This document shows positions 1 through 7,732 of a DNA stretch of 9,627 bases, in pieces. Made by a program: the position numbers and the translations under genes. How positions within the stretch are numbered: the first letter of the stretch is position 1; the number at the start of each line of letters is the position of its first letter. Source of the stretch: Candidatus Peregrinibacteria bacterium (GTDB lineage: Bacteria; Patescibacteriota; Gracilibacteria; Peribacterales; Peribacteraceae); assembly GCA_030638845.1 (NCBI GenBank), contig DAOWDW010000111.1, positions 1 through 9,627 of the forward strand, given 5' to 3'. The notes under the pieces were generated by a model. The model had not been told where the DNA came from, did not search any database, and was given only the letters and a program-made list of their open reading frames with translations.

Positions 1-2
1 AT

Positions 3-257
3 TTGCAAAAAGATGGAAAAATGCTCGCAGGTGAAATGCAGAAGTTTATAGAGAGTGATGATGTTCAAAGTAATATTACAAAGGCCAAGAAGTTTGCCAA
101 AGGAAAAGCAGATCAAGCTAAAAAAGAACTGAAAGAAGCCGTAAATTGTGGTAAGAAGAAGGCTGTAAAAGCAGGAAAAACTGCTACGAAAAAGGCAAAA
201 AAGACTGCAAAGAAAACAGTTCGTAAGGTAAAAGCAAAGACTAGGAAATTAATGTAG
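3..257 (+). CDS. Lysine/alanine-rich basic protein with H1-like tail (probably 5'-truncated by the window)
   Basis: The visible product is 84 residues if read from a TTG at the window edge. No upstream stop is visible, so the gene probably begins before the window; in-frame ATGs also exist at 21 and 36. The first half is a charged, probably helical stretch with FIESDDVQSNITKAKKFAKG and a single Cys near residue 49. The second half is almost only Lys, Ala, Thr and Arg in repeats of the type KKAKKTAKKT, ending in RKLM. Such tails are known in histone H1-like and HU-like bacterial proteins and bind nucleic acid through charge alone. I infer a DNA/RNA-binding or nucleoid-associated role. No catalytic motif, membrane segment or signal peptide is visible. 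A tail on a ribosome-associated or stress protein is equally possible. The frame is clean and ends in TAG, so it is probably a real gene, but the family is not recognised. Confidence 0.6.
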   Translation: MQKDGKMLAGEMQKFIESDDVQSNITKAKKFAKGKADQAKKELKEAVNCGKKKAVKAGKTATKKAKKTAKKTVRKVKAKTRKLM

Positions 258-319
258 TCATTTCTCTTATTTTTCTATTTTTTTAACAGTGGGATAAATA
301 ATTATTGTATTTATTTTAG

Positions 320-346
320 TCCAATTTCTAATTGGAATATTTTTTT
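320..346 (+). terminator. Weak intrinsic terminator after the basic protein gene
   Basis: A perfect 7-bp stem (TCCAATT at 320-326 with AATTGGA at 330-336, loop TCT) is followed three bases later by seven Ts (340-346). The stem is AT-rich, so termination would be modest. It lies about 60 bases after the stop at 257 and about 110 bases before the preferred start of the next gene. It separates the two transcripts and argues against the upstream TTG start at 352 for the pyrophosphatase. Confidence 0.5.
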
Positions 347-456
347 AAATCTTGTTGGTAGAATTTTTTTTATTGCTCCAGTACAATGTTTTTGAAATCG
401 CGTTAATAATATTTTCGCATATAAATTGTCTCGTATCTTTTTCACTATTCTCTCTT

Positions 457-2559
457 ATGGCAGATTTATTCTCATCGTCTCTCTCGCAGTCACTAGGTGT
501 TGTGATAGCTTGCGGAGCTTTAGCACTCTTTAGTGCATTTATTTTTCGTATAATTATTGGAATGGCAGGAACAGGAACTGAAAAAATGCGTAGTATTGCT
601 TTGCAAGTACGTAAAGGAGCTATGGCTTTTCTTCGAAGGGAGTATAAGGTCATTTTCTTTTTCGTTCTTATTATTGCAGTTTTGCTATACGTATTTTTAG
701 ATTCCTCTATTTCAAATATTTCTTCTGGAGTGTGGCTTCCCCCATATACAGCAGTAAGTTTTATTCTAGGTGCACTTTGTAGTGTGCTTGCTGGATTTAT
801 TGGAATGCGTACAGCGACAGCTGCAAATATTCGTACTACTCAAGCAGCAAGAACTGGTCTTTCGGCGGCTCTTCGTATTGCGTTTTTAAGTGGTGCAACT
901 ATGGGTCTATCTGTTGTTGGTTTGGGGTTACTTGGTATTTCTGGATCTATACTTGTTCTTACAGTTATTTATCACGTTTCACTTCTTGAAGTATTGCAAA
1001 TACTTGCTGGATTTAGCTTTGGAGCATCTGCAGTTGCTTTATTTGCGCGTGTTGGTGGAGGCATATATACAAAGGCTGCAGACGTTGGTGCAGATTTAGT
1101 TGGAAAGGTTGAAGCTGGTATTCCAGAAGATGATCCTAGAAATCCTGCAGTTATTGCAGATAATGTTGGTGATAATGTTGGTGATGTAGCTGGAATGGGT
1201 GCAGATCTTTTCGAGAGTTACGCAGGAAGTTTGGTAGCAGCTATGCTTATAGGAAGTACTGTTACTTGGGCATCTACAGCAGAAATTTCTGAACGAGCAA
1301 TTTTATTTCCATTGCTTATGGCTGGCCTTGGAATAATAGCCAGTATTATTGGTACGTTTGTTGTTCGTGTTAAGAAAGGAAGTAAAGAGGTGCATGCAGC
1401 ACTTAAAAATGGATTATATCTTGCATCTATTATTGTAATTATTGGTGGATTCTTTATTACAAAACATATGCTTCCACCAGATATTTGGTTTGGAGTATTT
1501 TTAGCTCTTATTTCTGGTCTTATTGTTGGTGTACTTATTGGTATGGTAACGGAGTACTACACTTCAGATCATTTTGCTCCAGTTAAAAATTTGGCAGATT
1601 CTGCAAAGACAGGTGCTGCAACTACTATAATTTCTGGTCTTGCATTGGGTTATTCATCAACTTTACTTCCAGTATTGTTTATATGTGCAGCTATTGGAAT
1701 TGCTTATTCTCAAGCTGGACTTTATGGTATTGCAATAAGCGCTGTTGGAATGCTTTCTACATTGGGTATTACTTTAGCAACAGATGCTTATGGTCCAGTA
1801 GCAGATAACGCTGGAGGACTTGCAGAAATGGCAGGACTTCCAAAGCAGGTTCGTACACGTACAGATGCACTAGATAGTGCAGGAAATACTACTGCTGCTA
1901 TTGGAAAAGGGTTTGCTATAGGTAGTGCAACTCTTACAGCTCTTGCTCTTTTCTCTGCATTTAGTGAATCGGCAGGGCTTTCTTCAATTAATCTTATGAA
2001 TCCTATGACACTTATAGGATTACTTCTTGGAGGTGTGCTTCCATATGTTTTCTCTTCTATGACTATGAGTGCAGTAGGACGAGCAGCCTTTGCAATGATT
2101 GAAGAAGTACGAAGACAGTTTAAAGAAATTAAAGGACTTATGGAGGGTAAAGCAGAAGGGGACAGTGCTCGTTGCGTCGCTATTGCAACAGATGCTGCAA
2201 TAAAAGAAATGATGCTTCCTGGTCTTATAGCAGTTGCATCTCCCATAGTTGTTGGTTTTGTTCTTGGTACAGAGGCACTTGGTGGAATGTTAGCTGGTTC
2301 TCTGGTTAGTGGTGTGCTTCTTGCTGTTTCTATGGCAAATAGTGGTGGAGCTTGGGATAATGCTAAAAAATATATAGAAGCAGGTAATTTAGGTGGTAAA
2401 GGAAGTGAGTGTCACAAGGCAGCAGTTGTAGGAGATACCGTTGGAGATCCTTTCAAAGATACATCTGGACCATCTATTAATATTTTGATTAAGTTAATGA
2501 CTATAGTCTCTGTTTTGACGGTTGGGCTTTATAGTGCTCAGGGAATAATTGGATTGTAG
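457..2559 (+). CDS. hppA: Membrane-bound ion-translocating pyrophosphatase, K+-dependent type
   Basis: An integral-membrane enzyme that hydrolyses PPi and pumps H+ and/or Na+ outward. From the ATG at 457 the product is 700 residues, the usual family size. The frame is also open from a TTG at 352, adding 35 mostly hydrophobic residues before MADLF, but that would begin right at the upstream terminator, so 457 is preferred. About 15-16 hydrophobic segments are expected and plausible. Signature sites seen: the PPi/Mg motif DVGADLVGKVE (D209, D213, K217), DNVGDNVGDVAGMGADLFES (gate D250, E253), GNTTAAIGKG (A480, G483, K484), and the C-terminal DTVGDPFKDTSGPS with the gate lysine in ILIKLM (K679). 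Ala and Gly at 480 and 483 are the residues of K+-dependent members; K+-independent enzymes carry Lys and Thr. Glu in DLFES matches the position used by Thermotoga Na+-pumping PPase, so the pumped ion may be Na+ (see findings). No Shine-Dalgarno sequence precedes the start. The stop TAG lies at the start of an 8-bp repeat array and a terminator follows. Confidence 0.96.
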   Translation: MADLFSSSLSQSLGVVIACGALALFSAFIFRIIIGMAGTGTEKMRSIALQVRKGAMAFLRREYKVIFFFVLIIAVLLYVFLDSSISNISSGVWLPPYTAVSFILGALCSVLAGFIGMRTATAANIRTTQAARTGLSAALRIAFLSGATMGLSVVGLGLLGISGSILVLTVIYHVSLLEVLQILAGFSFGASAVALFARVGGGIYTKAADVGADLVGKVEAGIPEDDPRNPAVIADNVGDNVGDVAGMGADLFESYAGSLVAAMLIGSTVTWASTAEISERAILFPLLMAGLGIIASIIGTFVVRVKKGSKEVHAALKNGLYLASIIVIIGGFFITKHMLPPDIWFGVFLALISGLIVGVLIGMVTEYYTSDHFAPVKNLADSAKTGAATTIISGLALGYSSTLLPVLFICAAIGIAYSQAGLYGIAISAVGMLSTLGITLATDAYGPVADNAGGLAEMAGLPKQVRTRTDALDSAGNTTAAIGKGFAIGSATLTALALFSAFSESAGLSSINLMNPMTLIGLLLGGVLPYVFSSMTMSAVGRAAFAMIEEVRRQFKEIKGLMEGKAEGDSARCVAIATDAAIKEMMLPGLIAVASPIVVGFVLGTEALGGMLAGSLVSGVLLAVSMANSGGAWDNAKKYIEAGNLGGKGSECHKAAVVGDTVGDPFKDTSGPSINILIKLMTIVSVLTVGLYSAQGIIGL

Positions 2560-2585
2560 AGTAATAGAATATTAGAATAATAGAA
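2557..2585 (+). repeat. 8-bp tandem repeat array 1 (TAG strand forward), after hppA
   Basis: Starting at the hppA stop codon, TAGAG is followed by three 8-nt units: TAATAGAA, TATTAGAA, TAATAGAA. A degenerate fourth unit runs into the terminator stem at 2587. The unit fits TA(A/T)TAGA(A/G), shared with four other arrays in the window. Because 8 is not a multiple of 3, successive TAGs fall in all three plus-strand frames. Confidence 0.8.
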
Positions 2586-2586
2586 T

Positions 2587-2623
2587 ACTGGGGATTCAGA
2601 TGATTCTGGTTCCCAGTTTTTTT
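2587..2623 (+). terminator. Strong intrinsic terminator after hppA
   Basis: ACTGGGGA (2587-2594) pairs with TTCCCAGT (2610-2617), with one G-U pair. Inside it, after a small internal loop, CAGA (2597-2600) pairs with TCTG (2605-2608) around the tetraloop TGAT. The stem runs straight into seven Ts (2617-2623). It lies 27 bases after the hppA stop, so hppA is transcribed separately from pyrG. Confidence 0.9.
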
Positions 2624-2644
2624 ATTATTTATTATGTTTTATTT

Positions 2645-2676
2645 TCGTTCAGTCACTTGCGCAAATGACTGAATGA
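2645..2676. repeat. Near-perfect long palindrome in the hppA-pyrG gap
   Basis: TTCAGTCA (2648-2655) and TGACTGAA (2666-2673) are exact inverted copies. The centre TTGCGCAA is itself a perfect palindrome, so 26 bases are dyad-symmetric except for a single C/A pair (2656/2665). The stem can be extended outward by a G-U pair and two more pairs (2645-2647 with 2674-2676). As RNA it is a stable hairpin; as DNA it resembles a dimeric-repressor operator or a REP-like palindrome. No T-tract follows directly, so it is not a standard terminator. Confidence 0.65.
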
Positions 2677-2697
2677 GATTTTGTTTATTAAATAAAA

Positions 2698-2862
2698 TCT
2701 CTGGCGTCACCCAGAGGAATTCTTTTATATTATTGCCGGTAGGGTGACGCTAGGTGATTGTTCGGAAAAGACCTAACAATCGTATCTTATTTATATCAGA
2801 AAGCTGATTATATTCAATTATTTGATAGAGATTCTTCATATAGTTGATATTTCAATATCAAC
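2698..2862 (+). other. Hairpin-rich stretch upstream of pyrG with competing helices
   Basis: The gap between hppA and pyrG exceeds 300 bases and holds no credible gene. After the terminator and palindrome come several exact inverted repeats. CTCTGG (2699-2704) pairs with CCAGAG (2711-2716). GCGTCACCC (2704-2712) pairs with GGGTGACGC (2742-2750), which overlaps and therefore competes with the first helix. TAGGT (2751-2755) pairs with ACCTA (2771-2775), competing with GATTGTT (2756-2762) and AACAATC (2775-2781). Further hairpins are ATCAG/CTGAT (2795-2799 with 2804-2808, loop AAAG) and GTTGATAT/ATATCAAC (2843-2850 with 2855-2862, loop TTCA). If transcribed, this could be a switching leader for pyrG; otherwise it may be a repeat element or small RNA. 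I do not recognise a known riboswitch, SRP RNA, tmRNA or RNase P motif. Confidence 0.5.
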
Positions 2863-2869
2863 ATTATTC

Positions 2870-2897
2870 TTGCATTTTATCCTATTTTGAGTAGAAT
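2870..2897 (+). promoter_or_regulatory. Possible pyrG promoter
   Basis: A good -10 match TAGAAT (2892-2897) stands 16 bases after a poor -35-like TTGCAT (2870-2875). Transcription would begin near 2904, about 20 bases before the first possible pyrG ATG. The 8-bp inverted repeat at 2843-2862 would then lie just upstream, where a regulator could bind. In such AT-rich DNA a match of this quality can arise by chance. Confidence 0.25.
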
Positions 2898-2918
2898 ATT
2901 TAGCGGGCTTCCTCTTAA

Positions 2919-4718
<1,800 letters not shown>

Positions 4719-4721
<3 letters not shown>

Positions 4722-4755
4722 AGTATTAGAATAATAGAATATTAGAGTATTAGTA
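4719..4755 (+). repeat. 8-bp tandem repeat array 2 (TAG strand forward), after pyrG
   Basis: Begins at the pyrG stop codon: TAGAG, then TATTAGAA, TAATAGAA, TATTAGAG and TATTAGTA in exact 8-nt register. Same consensus and same position relative to the stop codon as the array after hppA. It faces the reversed array at 4784-4820, and the two can pair over roughly 35 bases with a few mismatches. Confidence 0.8.
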
Positions 4756-4766
4756 TGCCATTCAGT

Positions 4767-4776
4767 TATAATTATA
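4767..4776. promoter_or_regulatory. TATAAT-like box between the two arrays
   Basis: A perfect TATAAT lies on the plus strand at 4767-4772. Because the local sequence is palindromic, another lies on the minus strand at 4771-4776. No convincing -35 lies 16-18 bases upstream of the plus box. If used, it would start the liv transcript near 4779 and put array 3 in its 5' leader. Weak evidence in a very AT-rich spacer. Confidence 0.25.
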
Positions 4777-4783
4777 TTATAGA

Positions 4784-4820
4784 TTTCTATTATTCTAATA
4801 TTCGATTACTCTATTATTCT
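4784..4820 (-). repeat. 8-bp tandem repeat array 3 (TAG strand reversed), before livG
   Basis: Read on the minus strand the units are TAATAGAG, TAATCGAA, TATTAGAA and TAATAGAA. This is the same 8-nt family as array 2 but inverted, ending four bases before the livG ATG. Together with array 2 (loop about 28 bases) it forms a long imperfect hairpin between pyrG and livG. Confidence 0.75.
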
Positions 4821-4824
4821 CCGT

Positions 4825-5544
4825 ATGTCTCTTCTATCTTTATTTAGCGTTTCTCTTACTTTAAATAATCACACTATATTAAATGATGTTTCTTTTGATG
4901 TAGCGCAAGGAGAGGTAATAGGACTAATTGGTCCAAATGGATCGGGGAAAACTACATTATTCAATCTCCTTTCTGGTTTTTTAAAACCAACATCAGGATC
5001 AATCCTTTTTAAGGATGAAAATATTACAAATGTTATACCATCCAAGAGGGCAAGGTTGGGATTTGGAAGAGTATTTCAACATTTTGGAATTTTTAGAGAT
5101 ATGACGCTTGAAGAAAATGTTCGCGTAGCGCTAGAAGCGCTACCGCGAGATAAAAGAAAGGAATTAGGAAACATGGATGAACTAGTAGATGCAACACTAG
5201 ATATGGCCTTGCTTAAACCTTATGCAAAAAAGAAGGCAGGTTCTCTTTCTGGAGGACAAATGCGATTACTAGAAATTGCTCGCACTCTTACAAGTGGCAA
5301 AGAATTATTTTTACTAGACGAACCTACAGCAGGAGTTAGTCCTAAAATGACACATCAAGTAGCGGATATGATTTCTAAGCTAAAACAGCAGGGAAAAACA
5401 GTATTAATAATTGAGCATGATCTTCCATTTATTGCTCAGATTTGTGACAGAGTAATTGTGTTAGACGTTGGGAAAGTAGTACTTAGTGGAAATCCTACAG
5501 AAGTTAGAGATTCTGAAGAGCTAAAAGAGATATATTTTGGATAA
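4825..5544 (+). CDS. livG: LIV-type ABC transporter ATP-binding protein (LivG-like)
   Basis: The cytoplasmic ATPase that drives a hydrophobic-amino-acid (HAAT) family importer. The 239-residue product covers one complete nucleotide-binding domain: Walker A GPNGSGKTT (36-44, K42), Q-loop in FGRVFQHFGIF, signature LSGGQ (141-145), Walker B LFLLDEP (D165, E166), and H-loop H198 in IIEHD. LivG rather than LivF is indicated by FNLLSGFLKPTSG, ARLGFGRVFQ and the C-terminal CDRVIVLDVGKVVLSGNPTEVRDSEELKEIYFG pattern (quoted in pieces: DRVIVLD, GNPTEV, EIYFG). It is slightly shorter than the usual 250-255. The start is the first ATG after the repeat array, without a Shine-Dalgarno sequence. It is tightly followed by the two permease genes. 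The usual second ATPase (LivF) is absent, so this one may work as a homodimer or have its partner elsewhere. Confidence 0.92.
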   Translation: MSLLSLFSVSLTLNNHTILNDVSFDVAQGEVIGLIGPNGSGKTTLFNLLSGFLKPTSGSILFKDENITNVIPSKRARLGFGRVFQHFGIFRDMTLEENVRVALEALPRDKRKELGNMDELVDATLDMALLKPYAKKKAGSLSGGQMRLLEIARTLTSGKELFLLDEPTAGVSPKMTHQVADMISKLKQQGKTVLIIEHDLPFIAQICDRVIVLDVGKVVLSGNPTEVRDSEELKEIYFG

Positions 5545-5557
5545 TTTAACTAATTTT

Positions 5558-6436
5558 ATGCAATTCCTAGCAAATGGACTAATCGCCGGCTCTCTAGCTG
5601 CATTAATAGCTGGGGGGCTTGCTTTAGTATATGGAGTTCTTGGAGTGTTTAATCTTGCCCTTGGGCAAATGGTGCTTATTGGCGGTTATGCCACATGGTG
5701 GCTGTATCAGGTTGTTGAATTACCTTTTATTATTAGTGTTTTTGGTGGAATGGCTATTGGAGCATTGGTAGCTTGGATTTCATTTGAGATTTTTGTTAAA
5801 CCGTTTTACAAGAGACATGTCTTTCTTCCTCTTGTTACAACTATTGCACTTAGTATGATATTGGATGGAATAATATTATTGCTTTTTAAAGAACGTCCAA
5901 GAAGTATTTTGCCGAGCATGAAACGCATGATGGAGTTTGGAGGTGTTAGAATAAGTACAGAACAAATTTCTTTGATATTATTTACACTTGTTTTGCTTGT
6001 CTGTTTTGCATATATATTACATTCAACTGCTTTTGGAAGACGTATTCGTGCTGTGGTACAAGGAGAACATACTGCAATTAGTTTGGGTATATGTGCTCCA
6101 TCTTTGCATTGTTTTCTTTTTATTATGAGTGGTGTTTTAGCTGCATGTGGGGGAATATTTCTTGGAATAGATCAAAATATAACACCTACTTTAGCTTTCC
6201 CTATTACCATAAAAGCATATGCAGCAATAATTGCTGGAGGCAAAGGTAACTTTTGGGGGGCAATTTTCTGTGCGTATTTAATAGCATTTATAGAGCAGTA
6301 TGCAATTGGTATTCATTGGTTTGGTTCTTTTTATATTCCTGCAGGGTATCAACAAGTAGTTGCTTTGCTGTTTATAATCACTTTCTTATTATTCCGTCCG
6401 TACGGTCTTTTTTCATCTGCTTCCCGTAGAGCATGA
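5558..6436 (+). CDS. livH: LIV-type ABC transporter permease (LivH-like)
   Basis: One of two integral-membrane subunits forming the translocation path of a HAAT-family importer. About eight hydrophobic segments are visible. Family hallmarks are the N-terminal LVYGVLGVFNLALGQ (LivH: MVYGxxGxxNFAHG) and the cytoplasmic coupling segment GRRIRAVVQGEHTAISLGI, which contacts the ATPase, followed by SGVLAACGGIFLG and IIAGGKGNFWGA. Two starts are possible: ATG 5558 (292 residues, chosen here, beginning MQFLANGL in line with the family), or TTG 5537, which would overlap livG by 8 bases and give 299 residues. The 3' end overlaps livM by ATGA (6433-6436), suggesting translational coupling. The substrate cannot be read from the sequence. 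Confidence 0.9.
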   Translation: MQFLANGLIAGSLAALIAGGLALVYGVLGVFNLALGQMVLIGGYATWWLYQVVELPFIISVFGGMAIGALVAWISFEIFVKPFYKRHVFLPLVTTIALSMILDGIILLLFKERPRSILPSMKRMMEFGGVRISTEQISLILFTLVLLVCFAYILHSTAFGRRIRAVVQGEHTAISLGICAPSLHCFLFIMSGVLAACGGIFLGIDQNITPTLAFPITIKAYAAIIAGGKGNFWGAIFCAYLIAFIEQYAIGIHWFGSFYIPAGYQQVVALLFIITFLLFRPYGLFSSASRRA

Positions 6437-7287
6437 GTTTCTTTTTGCACATTCTTATATTAATTGGCTATTGTCTTCCAATTGTACTTGCATTCAATCT
6501 TATTTTTGGGAAAGGGAAAATACTCCATTTTGGTCCTATGGGAGTATCTGCAGCTACTAGCTATGCAATATTTGTTGTTTTAATGAATACACATAGTTTT
6601 TTATTGGCAATACTTTTTGGGTTACTAATTAGTATTTTAATTTCATTATTTTTTAGCTGGCTTTCCTTAAGGCTAGAACAAGATAGCTTGGGAGTAATGT
6701 CTCTTGCTGTTCATCTTACAATTATTGTAATTATTACAAATTGGACTTCTGTTACATGTGGCGCACTTGGAATACCAAAAATTCCACGTCTTAGTTTTAT
6801 GGAGAGTATAGAAATGTTTGCACTTGTAACTACTATTTACTGTGCCATATTTTTATATTTTTTATATAAAGTAGATAAAAGTAGTTTTGGTAGAAAGCTA
6901 GAAGCTCTTGCAGAACATAGTTGGCATGCCAAATCACTTGGAATAAATAGGGCGTATGTTCATGCAATTGCTTTTCTTATTTTAGGATTTGCCCATGTAT
7001 TTGGTGGATTTTTTGCATATACGTACTTACGCTTTTTAAATACTCATGAATTTGGGTTTCAGTCACTAATATTTATAGTTATGGCAGTTGTAGCCGGTAA
7101 GCCAGGTAGTTTTAAAGGTGTTACTTTAGCCGTAATATTACTTATATTACTTAAAGAAGGTATTAGATTTATTCCTTTGGCTCCTGGAATACTTGGTCCA
7201 GTTCGCCTTATTACATTTGGTATTATATTATTTGTTGCAGTATGGATAAGGAGGGATACATTGTTTCCGCAGGAGAGATTGGTTTGA
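6433..7287 (+). CDS. livM: LIV-type ABC transporter permease (LivM-like)
   Basis: The second membrane subunit of the importer. The 284-residue product is short for LivM, which is often above 300. It has about eight hydrophobic segments and the typical opening ILILIGYCLPIVLAFNLIFG, where bacterial LivM has its LGLNLxxGxxG segment. The coupling helix LAEHSWHAKSLGI (LivM: RENExAAESLGI) is followed by ILGFAHVFGGFFAY and VAGKPGSFKG. The ATG overlaps the livH stop by four bases. The gene ends with TGA, directly joined to repeat array 4. No livF or periplasmic-binding-type livJ/livK gene follows, so the transporter is incomplete here; a binding lipoprotein would have to be encoded elsewhere. Confidence 0.9.
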   Translation: MSFFLHILILIGYCLPIVLAFNLIFGKGKILHFGPMGVSAATSYAIFVVLMNTHSFLLAILFGLLISILISLFFSWLSLRLEQDSLGVMSLAVHLTIIVIITNWTSVTCGALGIPKIPRLSFMESIEMFALVTTIYCAIFLYFLYKVDKSSFGRKLEALAEHSWHAKSLGINRAYVHAIAFLILGFAHVFGGFFAYTYLRFLNTHEFGFQSLIFIVMAVVAGKPGSFKGVTLAVILLILLKEGIRFIPLAPGILGPVRLITFGIILFVAVWIRRDTLFPQERLV

Positions 7288-7310
7288 ATAATAGAATAAT
7301 AGAATATTAG
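7287..7310 (+). repeat. 8-bp tandem repeat array 4 (TAG strand forward), between livM and the S23 gene
   Basis: Directly after the livM TGA come TAATAGAA, TAATAGAA and TATTAG in 8-nt register. The last bases (7307-7309) read on the minus strand are the TAA stop of the convergent S23-type gene. One short array therefore separates two converging genes and overlaps the end of one of them. Confidence 0.75.
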
Positions 7311-7669
7311 GTATTTTTCATACGACATGCTTTTATTAATCCAGATAGAAGTCTTCCAGTATTTTCTAATGATTGGATTGATTTTTCTAAATCAGTCTTT
7401 TGAATAAAATTTAAACGAGATGCTATAAGTAGAAATGCTCTTACTTCATGGCATTCTCCTCTAGCTATCACATATTTGTTTGCTTTATCTGGATAAGTAT
7501 ATCGTCCAAATCCTTCAGCTATATTTGCCGCAATACTATTTGCAGATCTTCTAACTTGAGAAGTTATTCCATATGTTTCTTCTTTTGGGAACGTACTGGT
7601 TATTAAATATATTTCTTCTATTAGATTCATTGCACTTTGCCATGCTTTAAGATCTTCGAATGATTTCAT
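7307..7669 (-). CDS. S23-type four-helix bundle protein
   Basis: A 120-residue soluble protein of the family first seen in intervening sequences of 23S rRNA genes (S23/TIGR02436, related to the Avd accessory protein of diversity-generating retroelements). Recognisable parts are KSFEDLKAWQSAMNL at the N-terminus, TSQVRRSANSIAANIAEGFGR in the middle (ten-residue core RRSANSIAAN), and ECHEVRAFLLIASRL in the third helix. The predicted fold is four amphipathic helices that form a basic pentamer in known structures and probably bind nucleic acid. The precise role is unknown. ATG 7669 is preferred to TTG 7672. It is the only minus-strand gene here, is not inside an rRNA gene, converges on livM, and diverges from pyrD. 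Facing repeat arrays lie on both sides, suggesting it arrived as a small cassette. No reverse transcriptase or variable repeat is nearby, so a retroelement role is unsupported. Confidence 0.9.
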   Translation of the reverse strand: MKSFEDLKAWQSAMNLIEEIYLITSTFPKEETYGITSQVRRSANSIAANIAEGFGRYTYPDKANKYVIARGECHEVRAFLLIASRLNFIQKTDLEKSIQSLENTGRLLSGLIKACRMKNT

Positions 7670-7682
7670 CAATTAATAATTG
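7670..7682. promoter_or_regulatory. Small perfect palindrome just upstream of the S23 gene start
   Basis: CAATTA (7670-7675) and TAATTG (7677-7682) are inverted copies around one A and directly abut the start codon of the minus-strand gene. This could be an operator or a leader hairpin affecting initiation. It is short and AT-rich, so chance is possible. Confidence 0.3.
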
Positions 7683-7688
7683 GAAATA

Positions 7689-7726
7689 GGTGTACAAATA
7701 TACACCATATATATTATCTCTTTCAA
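7689..7726 (-). promoter_or_regulatory. Putative promoter of the S23 gene with a palindrome over the -10
   Basis: On the minus strand TTGAAA (plus 7721-7726) and TATATT (plus 7697-7702) each match the sigma-70 -35/-10 consensus at five of six bases, with 18 bases between. The -10 lies inside an inverted repeat, GGTGTA (7689-7694) and TACACC (7701-7706), a plausible repressor site. The start point would be near 7690, giving a leader of about 20 bases. Confidence 0.4.
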
Positions 7727-7732
7727 GTGACA

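Noticed and set aside
371..387. hppA promoter with -10 TACAAT at 382-387
   Set aside because: The -10 is good but no -35-like hexamer lies at a proper distance upstream, so it is not listed as a feature.
352..456. N-terminal extension of HppA from a TTG start
   Set aside because: The TTG lies six bases after a terminator-like T-tract; the ATG at 457 gives normal family length. The extra hydrophobic residues are typical of translated AT-rich spacer.
345..653. Open frame of 102 codons on the minus strand over the hppA 5' end
   Set aside because: Antisense to an unmistakable pyrophosphatase gene, with no recognisable protein features.
1788..2246. Open frame of 152 codons on the minus strand inside hppA
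   Set aside because: Shadow of conserved hppA codons; Ser/Ala/Pro-rich composition is an artefact of the reverse strand.
2752..2785. Resemblance of TTCGGAAAAGACC to the SRP RNA domain IV loop
   Set aside because: The asymmetric loop and GGAA-tetraloop context of SRP RNA (GGTCCGGAAGGAAGCAGCC) are not matched, and no enclosing helix fits.
6433..7287. Alternative genetic code with UGA as glycine
   Set aside because: No UGA occurs inside any recognised gene over the whole window, glycines use GGN codons, and TGA neatly ends livH (ATGA overlap) and livM.
7307..7669. Diversity-generating retroelement accessory gene (Avd)
   Set aside because: Sequence is closer to generic S23-type proteins, and no reverse transcriptase, template repeat or variable repeat lies in the window.
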